Source of the DNA: Letharia columbiana | Lineage: Eukaryota; Ascomycota; Lecanoromycetes; Lecanorales; Parmeliaceae | Assembly (NCBI RefSeq): GCF_014066305.1 | Contig: NW_023501043.1 | Location: forward strand, 124,001-188,000 | DNA: 64,000 bases | Direction of reading: 5' to 3' | Shown: piece by piece, positions 24,259-34,788 of the stretch | Numbering within the stretch: position 1 is the first letter of the stretch | Layout of the letters: the number at the start of each line of letters is the position of its first letter | Notes under the pieces: generated by a model | Told to the model about the DNA's origin: nothing | The model's input: the letters and a program-made list of their open reading frames with translations, nothing else | Database searches by the model: none | Made by a program: the position numbers and the translations under genes

Positions 24259-24959
24259 TCAATCATCGAGGCGGGGAATGAGTCTCCACTGCACAATTAG
24301 GCATGCTTTCAGCGTCTGCCAGCCCTCTATGAATATCAGATCGCGTTCAGAATTCGGTTCCTTGTCTAATATCAATCTACTCTGAAGATCGAATTCGCAC
24401 ATCTCCCACACGTCGAGCTGCTCGAGAAACGTAGCGTCCGGGTCTATCATGCCCTCTTTTCCCGCACGAACGTCTCTGCTTCATTACAACAACTGTTCAA
24501 TTGTCGCATGACTACAGGAAGACCATATCAGCCTTCCGCAAACTATCATTGGGTCACGAGAGATATGCCATTCAATTACCATGGGCGATCACGACAGTGG
24601 CACTTCTGCTCTTTCCAACTGCACAGCGCGCTAAGATGACCCTGCCCTTGGCCAATCTCCCCTCGATCACATGGCACGTAGTTTCGAATATTGAAAGGAG
24701 GTCTTCCCGAATACAGTCTTTCTTGGAGTGTGGACGTGCGAGATCCGTGCCTTTCGATATGCTTCGCGTGTAACACGAGAGACGTTCCGGTGCGCGATTG
24801 ACAAAACGAAGGATATTTTGTTGATGCGGACACATACTTGCCGAGATAGAGTCCAGGCAAGATCTCCTGCATTGGTTCACTAGTGGTTGGTTCACTGGTG
24901 GTTCGTTTTTCATTCTTCCTTCCCTGCTGGATGTCTTCTTGATTAGCGATTTGTGGCAT
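24259..24959 (-). pseudogene. Decayed dual-specificity protein phosphatase
   Basis: Reading from 24959 on the minus strand: MPQIANQEDIQQ.., then the family start EILPGLYLGKYVSAS. The frame is then lost, and homology resumes one frame over as ILRFVNRAPERLSCY. The signature follows as ILARCAVGKSRSATVVIA; the Cys (24623-24625) and Arg of CxxGxxR are present, but the usual His before Cys is Arg (CGC, 24626-24628). An intron (GTAATT..TGTAG) leads to VMRQLN..EAETFVREKR, after which another lost base shifts the frame before MIDPDATFLEQLDVWEMC. Two frame breaks and the missing signature His argue that the gene is dead; sequencing errors are the alternative. By family knowledge intact members remove phosphate from Ser/Thr/Tyr. 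Confidence 0.7.
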
Positions 24960-25029
24960 CTTCTCCCGTTTTTTTCTCAAATATGGAGGCAGGAATTGTG
25001 AGCTCTGAGGTGTTACATTCAACAGCCTC

Positions 25030-25680
25030 GGAGGAATTCGGCGTCAGGTTTGGGTTAAAATAAGAACAAGAGGAATGAAATCCCAAGTGTGGCAAATTCA
25101 CGTCATGGATATTGCCAGAAGCCATAGAGTATTCGATGTTGGTGTCAAGATCAAAGGGGCCAACCAAACCACGCTATTTTATAGTAAGGTAGAGAACAAA
25201 TGTGTTGATCACAACACAAATGTGGCGTTCGTGTATGTTGTAGCGCATACGCAGTGAATGCTAAACTTACAAGTTGCAGTCTATTGCCCGTTTGTCAACG
25301 AATTCTCCACCATATCCTAAGGACTGCAGCAATATCTTCTTTCCCCCTTACTAGCCCAATGTTGCCCCCTCTCCACAATCCCAAATACGGCTACTATCAC
25401 CTCCGCTCTCTCCTAGTGCTTGAAACACTCCCCTTCTTCGAGGCAGAAGTTGAATGTCGCTATCGCTTGCAAGCCCAGATCCACTGCATTGGCGCAGCTC
25501 TTGGGATCGCAAAGGTATCCTGCATTGAAAATCGAGCCGTGACGACGCCTCGGATGACGCTCTCTGCAGCCAAGATGCGCAAGTCAGGGTTTGTTGTCTA
25601 GCCGGCACCATCTGCATCGGTGACCTACACTGTTAAGAGATTGTAGCAAAAGCTATGCATAGAGGGCGAAAGAGTTTGGA
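25030..25680. other. Intergenic, nothing supported
   Basis: Short frames at 25254-25617 lie on opposite strands of the same sequence and show no motif. No promoter or RNA feature could be defined. Confidence 0.45.
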
Positions 25681-25714
25681 ACGACAGTGTTGAAGTCTGC
25701 AAGTTCTGGCAATT

Positions 25715-26010
25715 TGCCAGGGAAAAGTGACAATTTTCACGAAAAGTCGCCTAGAAACATCGACATTTACCTGCGATGGAAGTGATTGTTGAGGTCCTGT
25801 TATAAGTTTCGGCACGGTCCAGGAATATTTGCAATTTTCACGAATTCCCTAACAACATCGACATTTTACCGGTAATGGAGTGGTTTAGTTTCGGGCATGG
25901 TGCCAGAAAAAGTGACAATTGTCACAATTTTCTCCTAAAAACATCGACACTTTACCTGCAATGGACGCAGTTGTTCAAGTCCTACGTTTCAGGCACGGTA
26001 CCAGGATAAA
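25715..26010 (+). repeat. Three imperfect tandem repeats, about 85-100 bp each
   Basis: The core AACATCGACATTTACCTG recurs with small changes at about 25756, 25852 and 25940. Each is preceded by GTGACAATTTTCAC-like sequence and followed by ATGGA.. and then TTTC(A/G)GGCACGGT(A/C)CCAGGA. The spacer GACAATTGTCAC in the third unit is itself palindromic. The units diverge by scattered substitutions, so this is an old tandem array and not a CRISPR. Confidence 0.8.
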
Positions 26011-26620
26011 CCGACCTTGCTCACAAACCTTTTAAATTATTCGCCATACTATCAGCAAAAAAATTGTTTATCATGTGTTTAATTCTTTTTTATACAAGAT
26101 GCTTTGACAGATTGGACTGGTGGCAAGTGCTGAAGCAGCGTGGACGGTGAAGGCGTCGAGGAGATTAGCCTGTGCGGGTATCTAGGGTAATGTCATCAGA
26201 GCGGAGAACGGTTAGCTATCCACACGCAAAACCGGAGAATGTAATGCGGGCGAGAAGAGCCACGCACGCTAGAGGTCGTTGTGTCACTCTCCTATCCATA
26301 ACATCTAGTCTAATGCTCGAATGATTTGTAGTAGTAGTAGTAGTTATTCATTGATGGGGTTCGAAGACCAGCATCGGGGTCCCAGCCGAAGGCTATGCCC
26401 CACTAGGAGAGTTCCGGCCCCGGGTGCCAGCCCGGGGCCCATTTCTCGGTCCTAGGGGGCTGCTGCTAATACCCACTCGGCTTTCGTCATATATATTTAA
26501 GCTGGTAGGTCACTCATTAAATACGGTCGGAGATATTTCCTCTTTTCTATGGTCGGATGGCCTAGGTCGCGGATCCTCTCCTTTGCGATTCTTATCATGA
26601 ATGGCAAATTATCGAATCAT
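26010..26620. other. Repeat-like intergenic sequence
   Basis: No gene. It includes a (GTA)n run near 26330-26344 and a GC-rich module (26370-26460, with TTCCGGCCCCGGGTGCCAGC and CCCGGGGCCC) that looks like part of a dispersed repeat, although no second copy lies in the window. Confidence 0.4.
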
Positions 26621-26740
26621 ACCCCAAGTAATGGTAAACTACTGAATCATACCCCTAGGGGTATGATTCAGTAATTAGGGTATGATTCGGTAAGGATTCA
26701 TAGTTTCGGGGTATGAATTAGTAATTAGCCCCTAGAAGAA
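26611..26740. repeat. Cluster of inverted GAATCATACCCC motifs with a 34-bp palindrome
   Basis: A perfect 34-bp palindrome spans 26640-26673, each half being TACTGAATCATACCCCT or its complement. Related motifs flank it: CGAATCATACCCC at 26613, GGGTATGATTCGG at 26678 and GGGGTATGAATTAG at 26708. The pattern fits nested or abutting terminal inverted repeats of a small transposon. Confidence 0.85.
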
Positions 26741-26809
26741 GCAAATCGATAGTTGGAGAAGGAGGTGGAAATTCACAGAGTAAGCCATGGACTCTGCGCC
26801 AATATGAAA

Positions 26810-27003
26810 AAACCCCGAGGAAAAAAAAAAAAAAAAAAAAAACAAAAAACCCCCCCCAAAAAAAAAAAACCCACCGGGGGTGAAAAAAACCCCCTGAAAA
26901 AAAAAGGGGGTGGGGGGGCCCGCCTTTCTTCCCCCTTTTTTCCCCCTTTTTCCCTTTTTTTTTTTCTAAAAAAAAAAAAACCAAAAAAAACCCAAAACCC
27001 CCC

Positions 27004-27036
<33 letters not shown>

Positions 27037-27408
27037 AAGGGGAAACCAACAAAACACCGCGGGTTTGTGGGGTTAAATTAAAAAACCAGGGGGGGGGGGG
27101 GGAAGTAAAGGTGGAAAAGGAAAAAAAAAAAAAAAAAAAAAAATATCTTTTTTTTTCCCCCCCCCCTTTTTTTTAGAAAGAAAAAAAAATTTTTTAAAAT
27201 AAAAGAAAGAAAAAAAAAATTATTTTTTTTGGAAAGCGGGGGCCCCGGCCCCAAACCCCCCCCCCCCCCCCCCCCCCCCCCCTCCCCCCCCCCCCCCCCC
27301 CCCCGGCCGGGGGGGGGGGTTGGTTTTTGTTAAAAATTATTCTACCTCTTTTAATTTCCCCCCCCCCCCCCCTTTTACCACCCCCCCCCAAATGGGAAAA
27401 AATAAAAA

Positions 27409-27456
<48 letters not shown>

Positions 27457-27590
27457 ACCCCCACCAACAACAAAAAAAACAACAAAAACAAAAACAAAAA
27501 AAAATTAAAAACAAAAAATTAAATAATATTATATTTTATTTTATAATAATAAAAAAAAAAAAAAAAAATATATTAATTTTTTAATTTTTC
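26810..27590. other. Homopolymer tract, probable low-quality sequence
   Basis: Nearly 800 bases are made almost only of long A, C, G and T runs (for example about 30 C near 27003-27034 and about 45 C near 27411-27456), with short fragments between. This does not look like any genomic repeat I know. It sits exactly at the left end of the Copia element. Consensus collapse or a corrupted read is the likely cause, so translated frames here are meaningless. Confidence 0.75.
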
Positions 27591-27594
27591 GGGT

Positions 27595-27791
27595 TGTTGG
27601 TTTTGACGGCTTATGGCCATTAGCCACGGCTTATGGCCATTAGCCACAATGTGGCTGGGGGCTACAGCCATATAGCCATGGGGAAACATAGCCATGGGTA
27701 ATATAGCCATGGGCAACAGTAGCCATGGGTGACATAGCCATTAACAACAGTAGCCATGGGTGACATAGCTATTAAAAAAAGTAAAAAAGGG

Positions 27792-27833
<42 letters not shown>

Positions 27834-28118
27834 ATTTAATAAAATTTATATATATAGAACTAACACGCCTGAAAAACTAAGATATATCCCTCGAAGCGAT
27901 CCGATTTACTATAGGCTATAAGCCGAAATCGGATGATTTGAAGGGACGAATCTTTAGTAATTTAATAAGCGACTTTTTATATTTATATTAAATCTATATC
28001 TATTATATAAAGTTCTTTTCTTATATTCTATCTATTTATATATATAATCTATTTATATAGTATTTATATATAGCTTTAATCTTAATTATATTAGATATAA
28101 TCTATTATATTACTAATA
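27595..28118 (+). repeat. 5' LTR of the 27.6-kb Copia element
   Basis: Starts TGTTGGTTTTGACGGC and aligns with the 3' LTR to the end ATTACTAATA (RIP-altered from ATTGCCAACA). It contains a series of short TAGCCATGGG-type repeats. A poly-A tract (about 27775-27831) replaces the stretch that in the 3' LTR reads through GTCATAGGCAACAGCC to CTACTTGGCG, so this LTR is interrupted by suspect sequence. Confidence 0.85.
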
Positions 28119-30034
28119 GATTATAAACTAAATTAGTTATTAATCGAGATTTTAGTCTTTTACTATATCTATTTATTATCGCTATAACCTCTCTAAATAT
28201 TAGAGAATATAGCTATCTTAAAAATCTTATCGAAGAATACTTAAGAGTAAGACTATAGTAGACTAAGAAATAAGATTATTTATTCGCTAAATAGATAGCG
28301 TTATTAATTAAAGGCCTTTTTTATTTAAAAAAAGAAAAAGAAAGAGAGAAAAAGAAGATCTTTTACTCAATTTAAATAATTTACTAATAATCGATTTATT
28401 AAAGAAATTAAATAAGGGACTTATTAGTAAATTATACGTTAAAATAAAAGTTCTAAAGAACTTAAACTATTATCTATAAATCTAGAATTACTAATAATTT
28501 CTCGAGAAATAGAATATCTTTAAAATAGTATTAGAGGAATTATTAATATCTATACGATTCGATAGAGAGCTAGTTAAACGATAAATTATTTTAAATAAAT
28601 AAATCGCTATACTAATTAGAGATAATATTAATTAAAATTAAAAGAGTTATATCGCCTATCTTATTACTTCTAAGTCTATATAAAATAAGCTTTATTAAAT
28701 CTATAAAATAAGTAATAAAGAACGTCTTTCGATTATATTATAGAAGTTTCTTAAATATATTAAGTTAGTAAATTAGACGATTAATTAAATAATAATAGAT
28801 TTACGAAATTTATAAAACGAAGTTATAAATCTAAATTTAGTTTATATATTATACGATCTTATTATAGCGATAATAATTATAAACGCTTATTAGAGAAGTA
28901 AGTTCGATATAATTAAATATAACTTAGAGATTAACGATAATCTTACTATCGAAATAGCTATAAAATATTTATAAATTATAAAGTAAGATAGATAGATTAA
29001 GAATAAAGGCCTATTTATATATAATAAACGAAAGAGCTAGCTAGATTAAAGATCTTTTAGAAATATAAGTAAGATAGAATACTATAGCTATAAAAAAATC
29101 GAGTATTATAAGAGAGAGTATTTAAATAAGAAAGACGAAAAGAATAAGAATTATAGGGCGAAGGATTTAGATAAGCGAAATCGTAAATTAAAGAATCGAT
29201 TAAAGGGTTTAAAGATATTTAAAGATAGTAGATAAGAATACTTAGATCGTATTATAGTAGTAGCGAATAAATTAGATAGCGATAGTAATATTAGCGATAT
29301 AAGCGATATATATAATTAAAAGAAAGACTTATAAATAACTAGAGAAAAGCTAAAGCCTATAAATAATATACTATTAATAAAGAATTTCTTTATAATAATA
29401 GATTTTTTAGAAGATAGTAGCTAGCTAATAGACTTCGAAGCGACTCGCTATATAATATTAAATAAGAAACTATTTATCGACTTATAGTCTTATTCGAAAG
29501 AAGTAGAATTTAATAATTAAGGCGAGTTAATAGCGATAAATAAAGAAATTATCTAAATTCGTATAGATAACTATATATAGACTATAATAGATACTCTATA
29601 TATCTTAGAAATGAATAATAATCTACTATCTATTATAGTACTAAATCGAAAGAGTTTTAAGATATAATTCGAGAATCTATATATTAGAATTATTAATATA
29701 TCTATAGACGAGACGATAGTAAGAGGTTATATAAGAAATAGCTTATATTAATTAATTAAATCGATATCTAATAGAGTATTCGCTTTTAGAAAGTCGAGAT
29801 CTTCTATTAAAAGTATATCTACAACTATAAAATAAGAATAAGTTAATTATTTTCGACTAATATATTAACGATTAAACTATATCGAAGCGTATCATCTAAA
29901 GAATCTATATCTCTATATAAGAGATATAGAGGAAATAAAACTATCGAAAGAATTTTAATATAATATATATAACTTTATAAAAATAATTTAATAGATTAAT
30001 AAGAATCTTAGACTAAAGGAAATAGTATTAGAAG

Positions 30035-30130
30035 CTCGAATATATATCGACTTTTAGGGACTATATTCTATAGCTAGTATTATAAGAAGTAATAAGTAAT
30101 TTATATTTCTTATCGATAAGGCTATTAATT
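30035..30130 (+). pseudogene. Integrase ghost motif of Copia pol
   Basis: In frame from about 30039 the plus strand reads IYIDF*GLYSIAS.. and then ..FIFLIDKA, which corresponds to the Copia integrase core around its first catalytic Asp (HxDxxGP-type stretch). The stop stands where Trp is expected. Its position upstream of the reverse transcriptase is what separates Copia from Gypsy. Confidence 0.7.
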
Positions 30131-31454
30131 AATTAAACCTCGAGCCTATTATATTAAAGAAATAGATCTATATCTTTATTCTTAGAAATATAATTATAAT
30201 TAATAAAATAATTAAAATAAGAGAAGTAATATTAATTAGAATTAATAATATATTAGAATATAAGTTAATCGAGAATATATTTAAGAAATAAGATATTATT
30301 ATAAAATTTATAATTATCTATATCTTATATTAGAATAATATCGTAAAACGATTTAATAGAATATTAATTAGATTTATAAGACTTATATTTAATTAGTTAA
30401 ACTTATTTATAAGCTTCTAATTAGAGATCGTAATCTATATAAATTATTTAAAAAATAGATTATTATATAATAGTAGAGGAAGTAAATTACTTTACGAACT
30501 ATAATTTAATAAGAAACTAAATCTAAATTACAAAAAAGTCTTCGATTATCTATACTTAATTTATTTATTAAAAGAGAAATAAGAAAGTAAGCTATATATT
30601 ATAGTCTATTAGAGTATATATATTAATTATTATTTATTTACTTAATATCGAATTTATAATTCTTAAAATAATCGATTTAAATAGTCTATAAATATTTATT
30701 TTTATAAGAATTATAAGAGAGTTTAACTAATAACTCTAACTTCGTTTTTAATAATCTATAACTTTATATAAATAGATATCGCTCTTACTCGCTAAAATAA
30801 TAATAATCTTAATAACGCCTTTATTTAGAATAGTATTAAGATTATATCTAGCGACGATAATAATAAAAAGAATTATAAAAGGCTTATATCGAATATTATA
30901 TCGTTATTACGAATCGAAGAAATTAAAGATATATAGGATTCTTAAATAGAGGGAGAAGTTTCTATTAACTCTCTAAAAAATATAAATAATAATAGAGATT
31001 CGAGATTAAGTAGTTTAAACGTATATTAAATTAAATTAGAATCTTCGTTAGATCTTCGCGAAATTAGAGAGACTCTTAATATCTTAAATAGTAAAGAAAT
31101 AATAAATTAAGAGACGATATTTAAAGTTATTATTTAATAATCTATTATATCTATATCTATCTCTAATTCTTCTAATTATATTAAATAACGTCTTATATTT
31201 TAAATCGCTATCTTTATATAATAATCTTATATTAAGAAGCTAGATTATAACTTTTATAAGTTCTATAATAACTTCGATATAAAGAATAAGACTAAGCTTA
31301 TAAATATTATAATCAAATTTTTTATCTATTAGAAAGCTATTTATAAATTAAACGCCCGCGAATGAAAATAAGTTATTATTAAGAAAATTATCGCCTTAAT
31401 TATTAAAGGGATTTAAAAGCTCGCTATTCTATCGGCTAATAGACGTCTAATTAT

Positions 31455-32010
31455 CTATAAATAGATTTTTAAGATTAAATATAATAATAATAAAACTATT
31501 AATAAATTTAAGACTAGATTCGTTATTAGAGAATTTACGTAAATAGAAAATATCGACTTTTATAAGATCTTTACCCCTATTCTATAATTTAACTTTCTAT
31601 ATCTATTTCTATTATATATAATAATAATAAATCTTCTAATAGAATAAATAGATATTAATAATACTTATCTTAATAGCGACCTTTATAAGAAAATCTATAT
31701 AATTTTATTATTAGACTATTTATTAATAATTAATATTAAAAATAAGATATTACTTCTTTAAAAAGAATTATATAATCTTAAGTAATTAGCCTATATCTAA
31801 AATAAGAAATTTAAGTATATTATTAAGAAAATAGAATTTATAGTTATTATAGCTAATATAGCTAATAGCTATATCTTTATTTAAATATTACTAGAGAGAA
31901 TAGCTATTATAGTACTTTATATAAACAATATTCTTATTAAAGCTAAGTTATAAAGTACTATAAATTATATTAAGTATTAAATTTATAAAGAATTTAAGAC
32001 TATCGAAGTA
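31455..32010 (+). pseudogene. Reverse transcriptase ghost of Copia pol
   Basis: Recognisable stretches are IFKIKYNNNKTINKFKTRFV, then IDINNTYLNSDLYKKIY, and IVLYINNILIKAKL. The last contains YINN (31918-31929) where active Copia enzymes have YVDD, so both catalytic Asp codons now read Asn (GAT/GAC to AAT/AAC, G to A changes typical of RIP). Several in-frame stops are present. Confidence 0.8.
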
Positions 32011-33118
32011 GATCTAGTTAATTATATTCTCGATATTTAAGTTTATTATAATTAAAAATCTTATATCTTAACTATTAAATAAGTATAATACGTCGAAAAG
32101 ATATTTAAAGAATATTTAATAAACTAGACGACTTTTATTTATATCTTTATTAATAAATATAAGTTAATTTAATTAGATTAATTAGAAGAAGAATATATAA
32201 ATTAGTTATAATATTAGAAGCGAATAGAAAGTCTTATATTTCTTATAACTAATATATAAATTAATATAGTCTTTATTATAGAAAAGCTTAGTTAATTCTA
32301 TTATAACTCTATTATTCGCTATATAAATATCGTAAATCGAGTATTTAAATATATACGAGATATTATATCTCTAGAACTACGCTATTAAGAAATAGAAATA
32401 TTAAAAGAATTCGCGAATTTAATATATAATAATAATTAGAAGAATCGTAAGTTTATTTATAAATTCGTCTTACTATATAAATAAGTAGTATATTTATAAT
32501 ATAGTCGAAAATAGCGAGAGATAGTTATATCTATTATAGAAGCTAAGTATATAGTCTTAATAGAAGAAGATAAGATTATTATATAAATTATATAATAGCT
32601 ATAAGAAGTTCGTTTTCGAGTATTAGATAAAGATCTTATAATATTACTCGATAATAATAAGAGAGTTATTAGTCTTATAAAGAATCTCGAGTATTATTAA
32701 AGAACTAAATATATCGATATTTAATATTATTATATTTATTAATTAATTAAGAATAAGATAGTTAATATAGATTATATATCTATAGTCTAAATAGTAGTAG
32801 ATATTCTTATTAAATCGCTAAATAAGAAGCTATTTAAATAGTATAGAAGGCTATTTAGAATATATAGTTATTTAACTAATTAGAAGATCGCTATCGAGAA
32901 AGTTCGATATTATATAAGGTCTAAATCTACTTTCTCGAAATAACCTTATTATATATAAGGGCTACTACGTATTCTAGAAGAATAAACTAAAGAGCCGTAT
33001 TAAAAGTTTACGTTATTTCTCTACTTTCTCTACTTTCTCTATAGAGATTTTTTCGAAGAGTAATATTAACTATTTACTCTATTATCTCTACCTTCTTAAT
33101 AGCTAAATAAAGAGAAAG

Positions 33119-33655
33119 TATTAATTTTAACGGCTTATAGCTATTAGCTACGACTTATAATTATTAGTTATAATATAGTTAAAGGCTATAGCTATATAGC
33201 TATAGATAAATATAATTATAAGTAATATAGCTATAGGCAATAGTAGTCATAGATGACATAGCTATTGATAATAGTAGTCATAGGGTGATATAGTCATTAG
33301 CAATAGTAGCCATGGGTAACATAGTCATAGGCAACAGCCATATAGCTATGGCTATGGTGTGCCAGGGTAATTAGTCTACTTGGCGTATATATGAAATTAA
33401 TACGCCTAGAAGGCTAAGATATATCCCTCGAAGCGATTCGATTTACTATGAATTATAAGCCGAAATCGAATGACTCGAAGGGATGAATCTCCAGTGATTT
33501 GATAAGCGACTTTTTGCATTTATATCAGGCCCATGCCCACTGCATGAAGTTCTTTCCTTATGTTCTACCTATCTATATATGCGATCTATTTACATAGTAT
33601 TCATATATAGCCCTAGCCCTAATTATATTAGATATAGCCTATCATATTGCCAACA
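33119..33655 (+). repeat. 3' LTR of the 27.6-kb Copia element
   Basis: Starts TATTAATTTTAACGGC (RIP-altered from TGTTGGTTTTGACGGC) and ends ATTGCCAACA. Its left half is heavily mutated, its right half (from about 33290) is nearly intact. This gives complementary information to the 5' LTR, which is intact on its left and mutated on its right. Confidence 0.9.
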
Positions 33656-33659
33656 CATA

Positions 33660-34420
33660 TCATGTGGTACGATACGCTCCTCCGGTAACGTATTTTATTG
33701 ATACATTCGTTCGCATCAGCCAACTGTGTCACACGGGAACATGCGTCGCCATGCACGCCGCCGGCCTTACCTGCAGCTCATCCACTGAGAGGGTCGCAAT
33801 TGATCCCTCGCAAATAAAGGCTGAGTGAACTCTCCATTCGCGCTACGATTACATGAACCATCATACAACCTCTCTAAGCCAGCTACAACACAGACCCTAC
33901 ATGTAACACAACATTTCCAGAGCCTCACCACCCATCATCCACACTTCTACCTATGCTACGAGTGTTCGCAGGCTCTCAACTCCCCCTCACAGTGTCACCT
34001 CCCCCACCGAACCTTGCGCCCGACCCCACTCCCACTCTTTCGCCCAGTCCCAAAGGAAAGGCGTCATCGCCATGCCAGCTTTCGCAAGCCCTTTGGAAAT
34101 CGTCATCGTAACAGGGGCCGTGATCGCCGGCTGCGTAGCCGGTGCCACTGTCTTTTTGTACTGGCTTGACAGGCAGGTGCCTAGTCTTCCGTGCAGTCTA
34201 CCAGTGATTCTTTCTTCCTTGCCCACTGGTCTTGATCCATCACTGATACTACTGAGGTTGACACTTAGTCCGGCAATTTTTAAGGTCCTACGGTGTCCGG
34301 GAGTCATTCGAGTGTTGGACTTGCTGCGATGGTCTCGGGCGATATCCGTCAGGGCATCGAGGTGGAGGGGCTGCAATTTTTTTTTTCGTGGATAGCTTTG
34401 ACAGCGGGAGAAATTGTACA
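33660..34420 (+). pseudogene. Possible truncated small membrane protein beside the Copia LTR
   Basis: An ATG at 34072 opens a frame to 34395 whose first 40 residues contain a clear membrane segment (IVIVTGAVIAGCVAGATVFLYW). After about residue 45 the reading is low-complexity and ends with a poly-T derived FFF, so the true gene may be spliced near GACAGGCAG|GTGCC or may be broken. Overlapping frames at 33825-34169 and 33987-34424 are shadows. No domain was recognised. Confidence 0.28.
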
Positions 34421-34426
34421 GCATGT

Positions 34427-34620
34427 GCTATGAAAGATGGAAACAGCCGTGGGACGGAACTAGCCCGTCTTCAGATGTTTTACTGAATTGGATGAGCAGT
34501 GTACGTGCTTCAGCCCAGAATTTTGTGTGCTTTGAAAGATGGAATGGGACGGAACTAGCCTTTGAGATGTTTTCACTGAATTGAAATGGAGCAGTGTAAC
34601 GTGCTTCAAGCCCAGAAATG
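34427..34620 (+). repeat. Two-copy tandem duplication, about 97 bp
   Basis: TGTGCTATGAAAGATGG.. (34427-34524) and TGTGCTTTGAAAGATGG.. (34525-34620) are tandem copies sharing GGGACGGAACTAGCC, GAGCAGTGTA and CGTGCTTCA(A)GCCCAGAA. They differ by small indels. The array lies about 170 bp downstream of the P450 stop (gene on the minus strand), outside coding sequence. Confidence 0.85.
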
Positions 34621-34788
34621 TGTTTGGTTCTATTTGAAACTGCACCTATCGATCGCACTTCAACAATTATCAGATGCGTTTGCAAATCCCATTCTTTGTT
34701 CAACATCCTTGATAGACTTGTTGCGATTCAAGATCCTTTCACCAGTCTTGCCATGATATTGTTCCCACGAAGAATCTATCAACTCAAA

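Larger units (their letters stand above)
27595..33655 (+). mobile_element. Ty1/Copia LTR retrotransposon, RIP-mutated
   Basis: About 6 kb bounded by two related LTRs whose outer ends are TGTTGG.. and ..CCAACA. The interior is AT-rich with stops everywhere, but the plus strand still shows ghost pol motifs in Copia order: integrase first (around 30039, IYIDF*GLYSIAS), then reverse transcriptase (from about 31455, including IDINNTYLNSDLYKKIY), then the RNase H motif EAKY (32539). Many stops lie where Trp or Gln is expected (TAG/TAA from TGG/CAA), as RIP produces. No target-site duplication can be seen: the right flank is CATAT, the left flank is the homopolymer tract. The element cannot encode working proteins. 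Confidence 0.9.

Noticed and set aside
25715..26010. CRISPR-like array
   Set aside because: Units are imperfect, about 85-100 bp, without conserved short repeats and unique spacers, in a eukaryotic context.
26718..27584. Gly-, Pro- and Phe-rich frames on both strands
   Set aside because: They translate homopolymer runs that look like faulty sequence.
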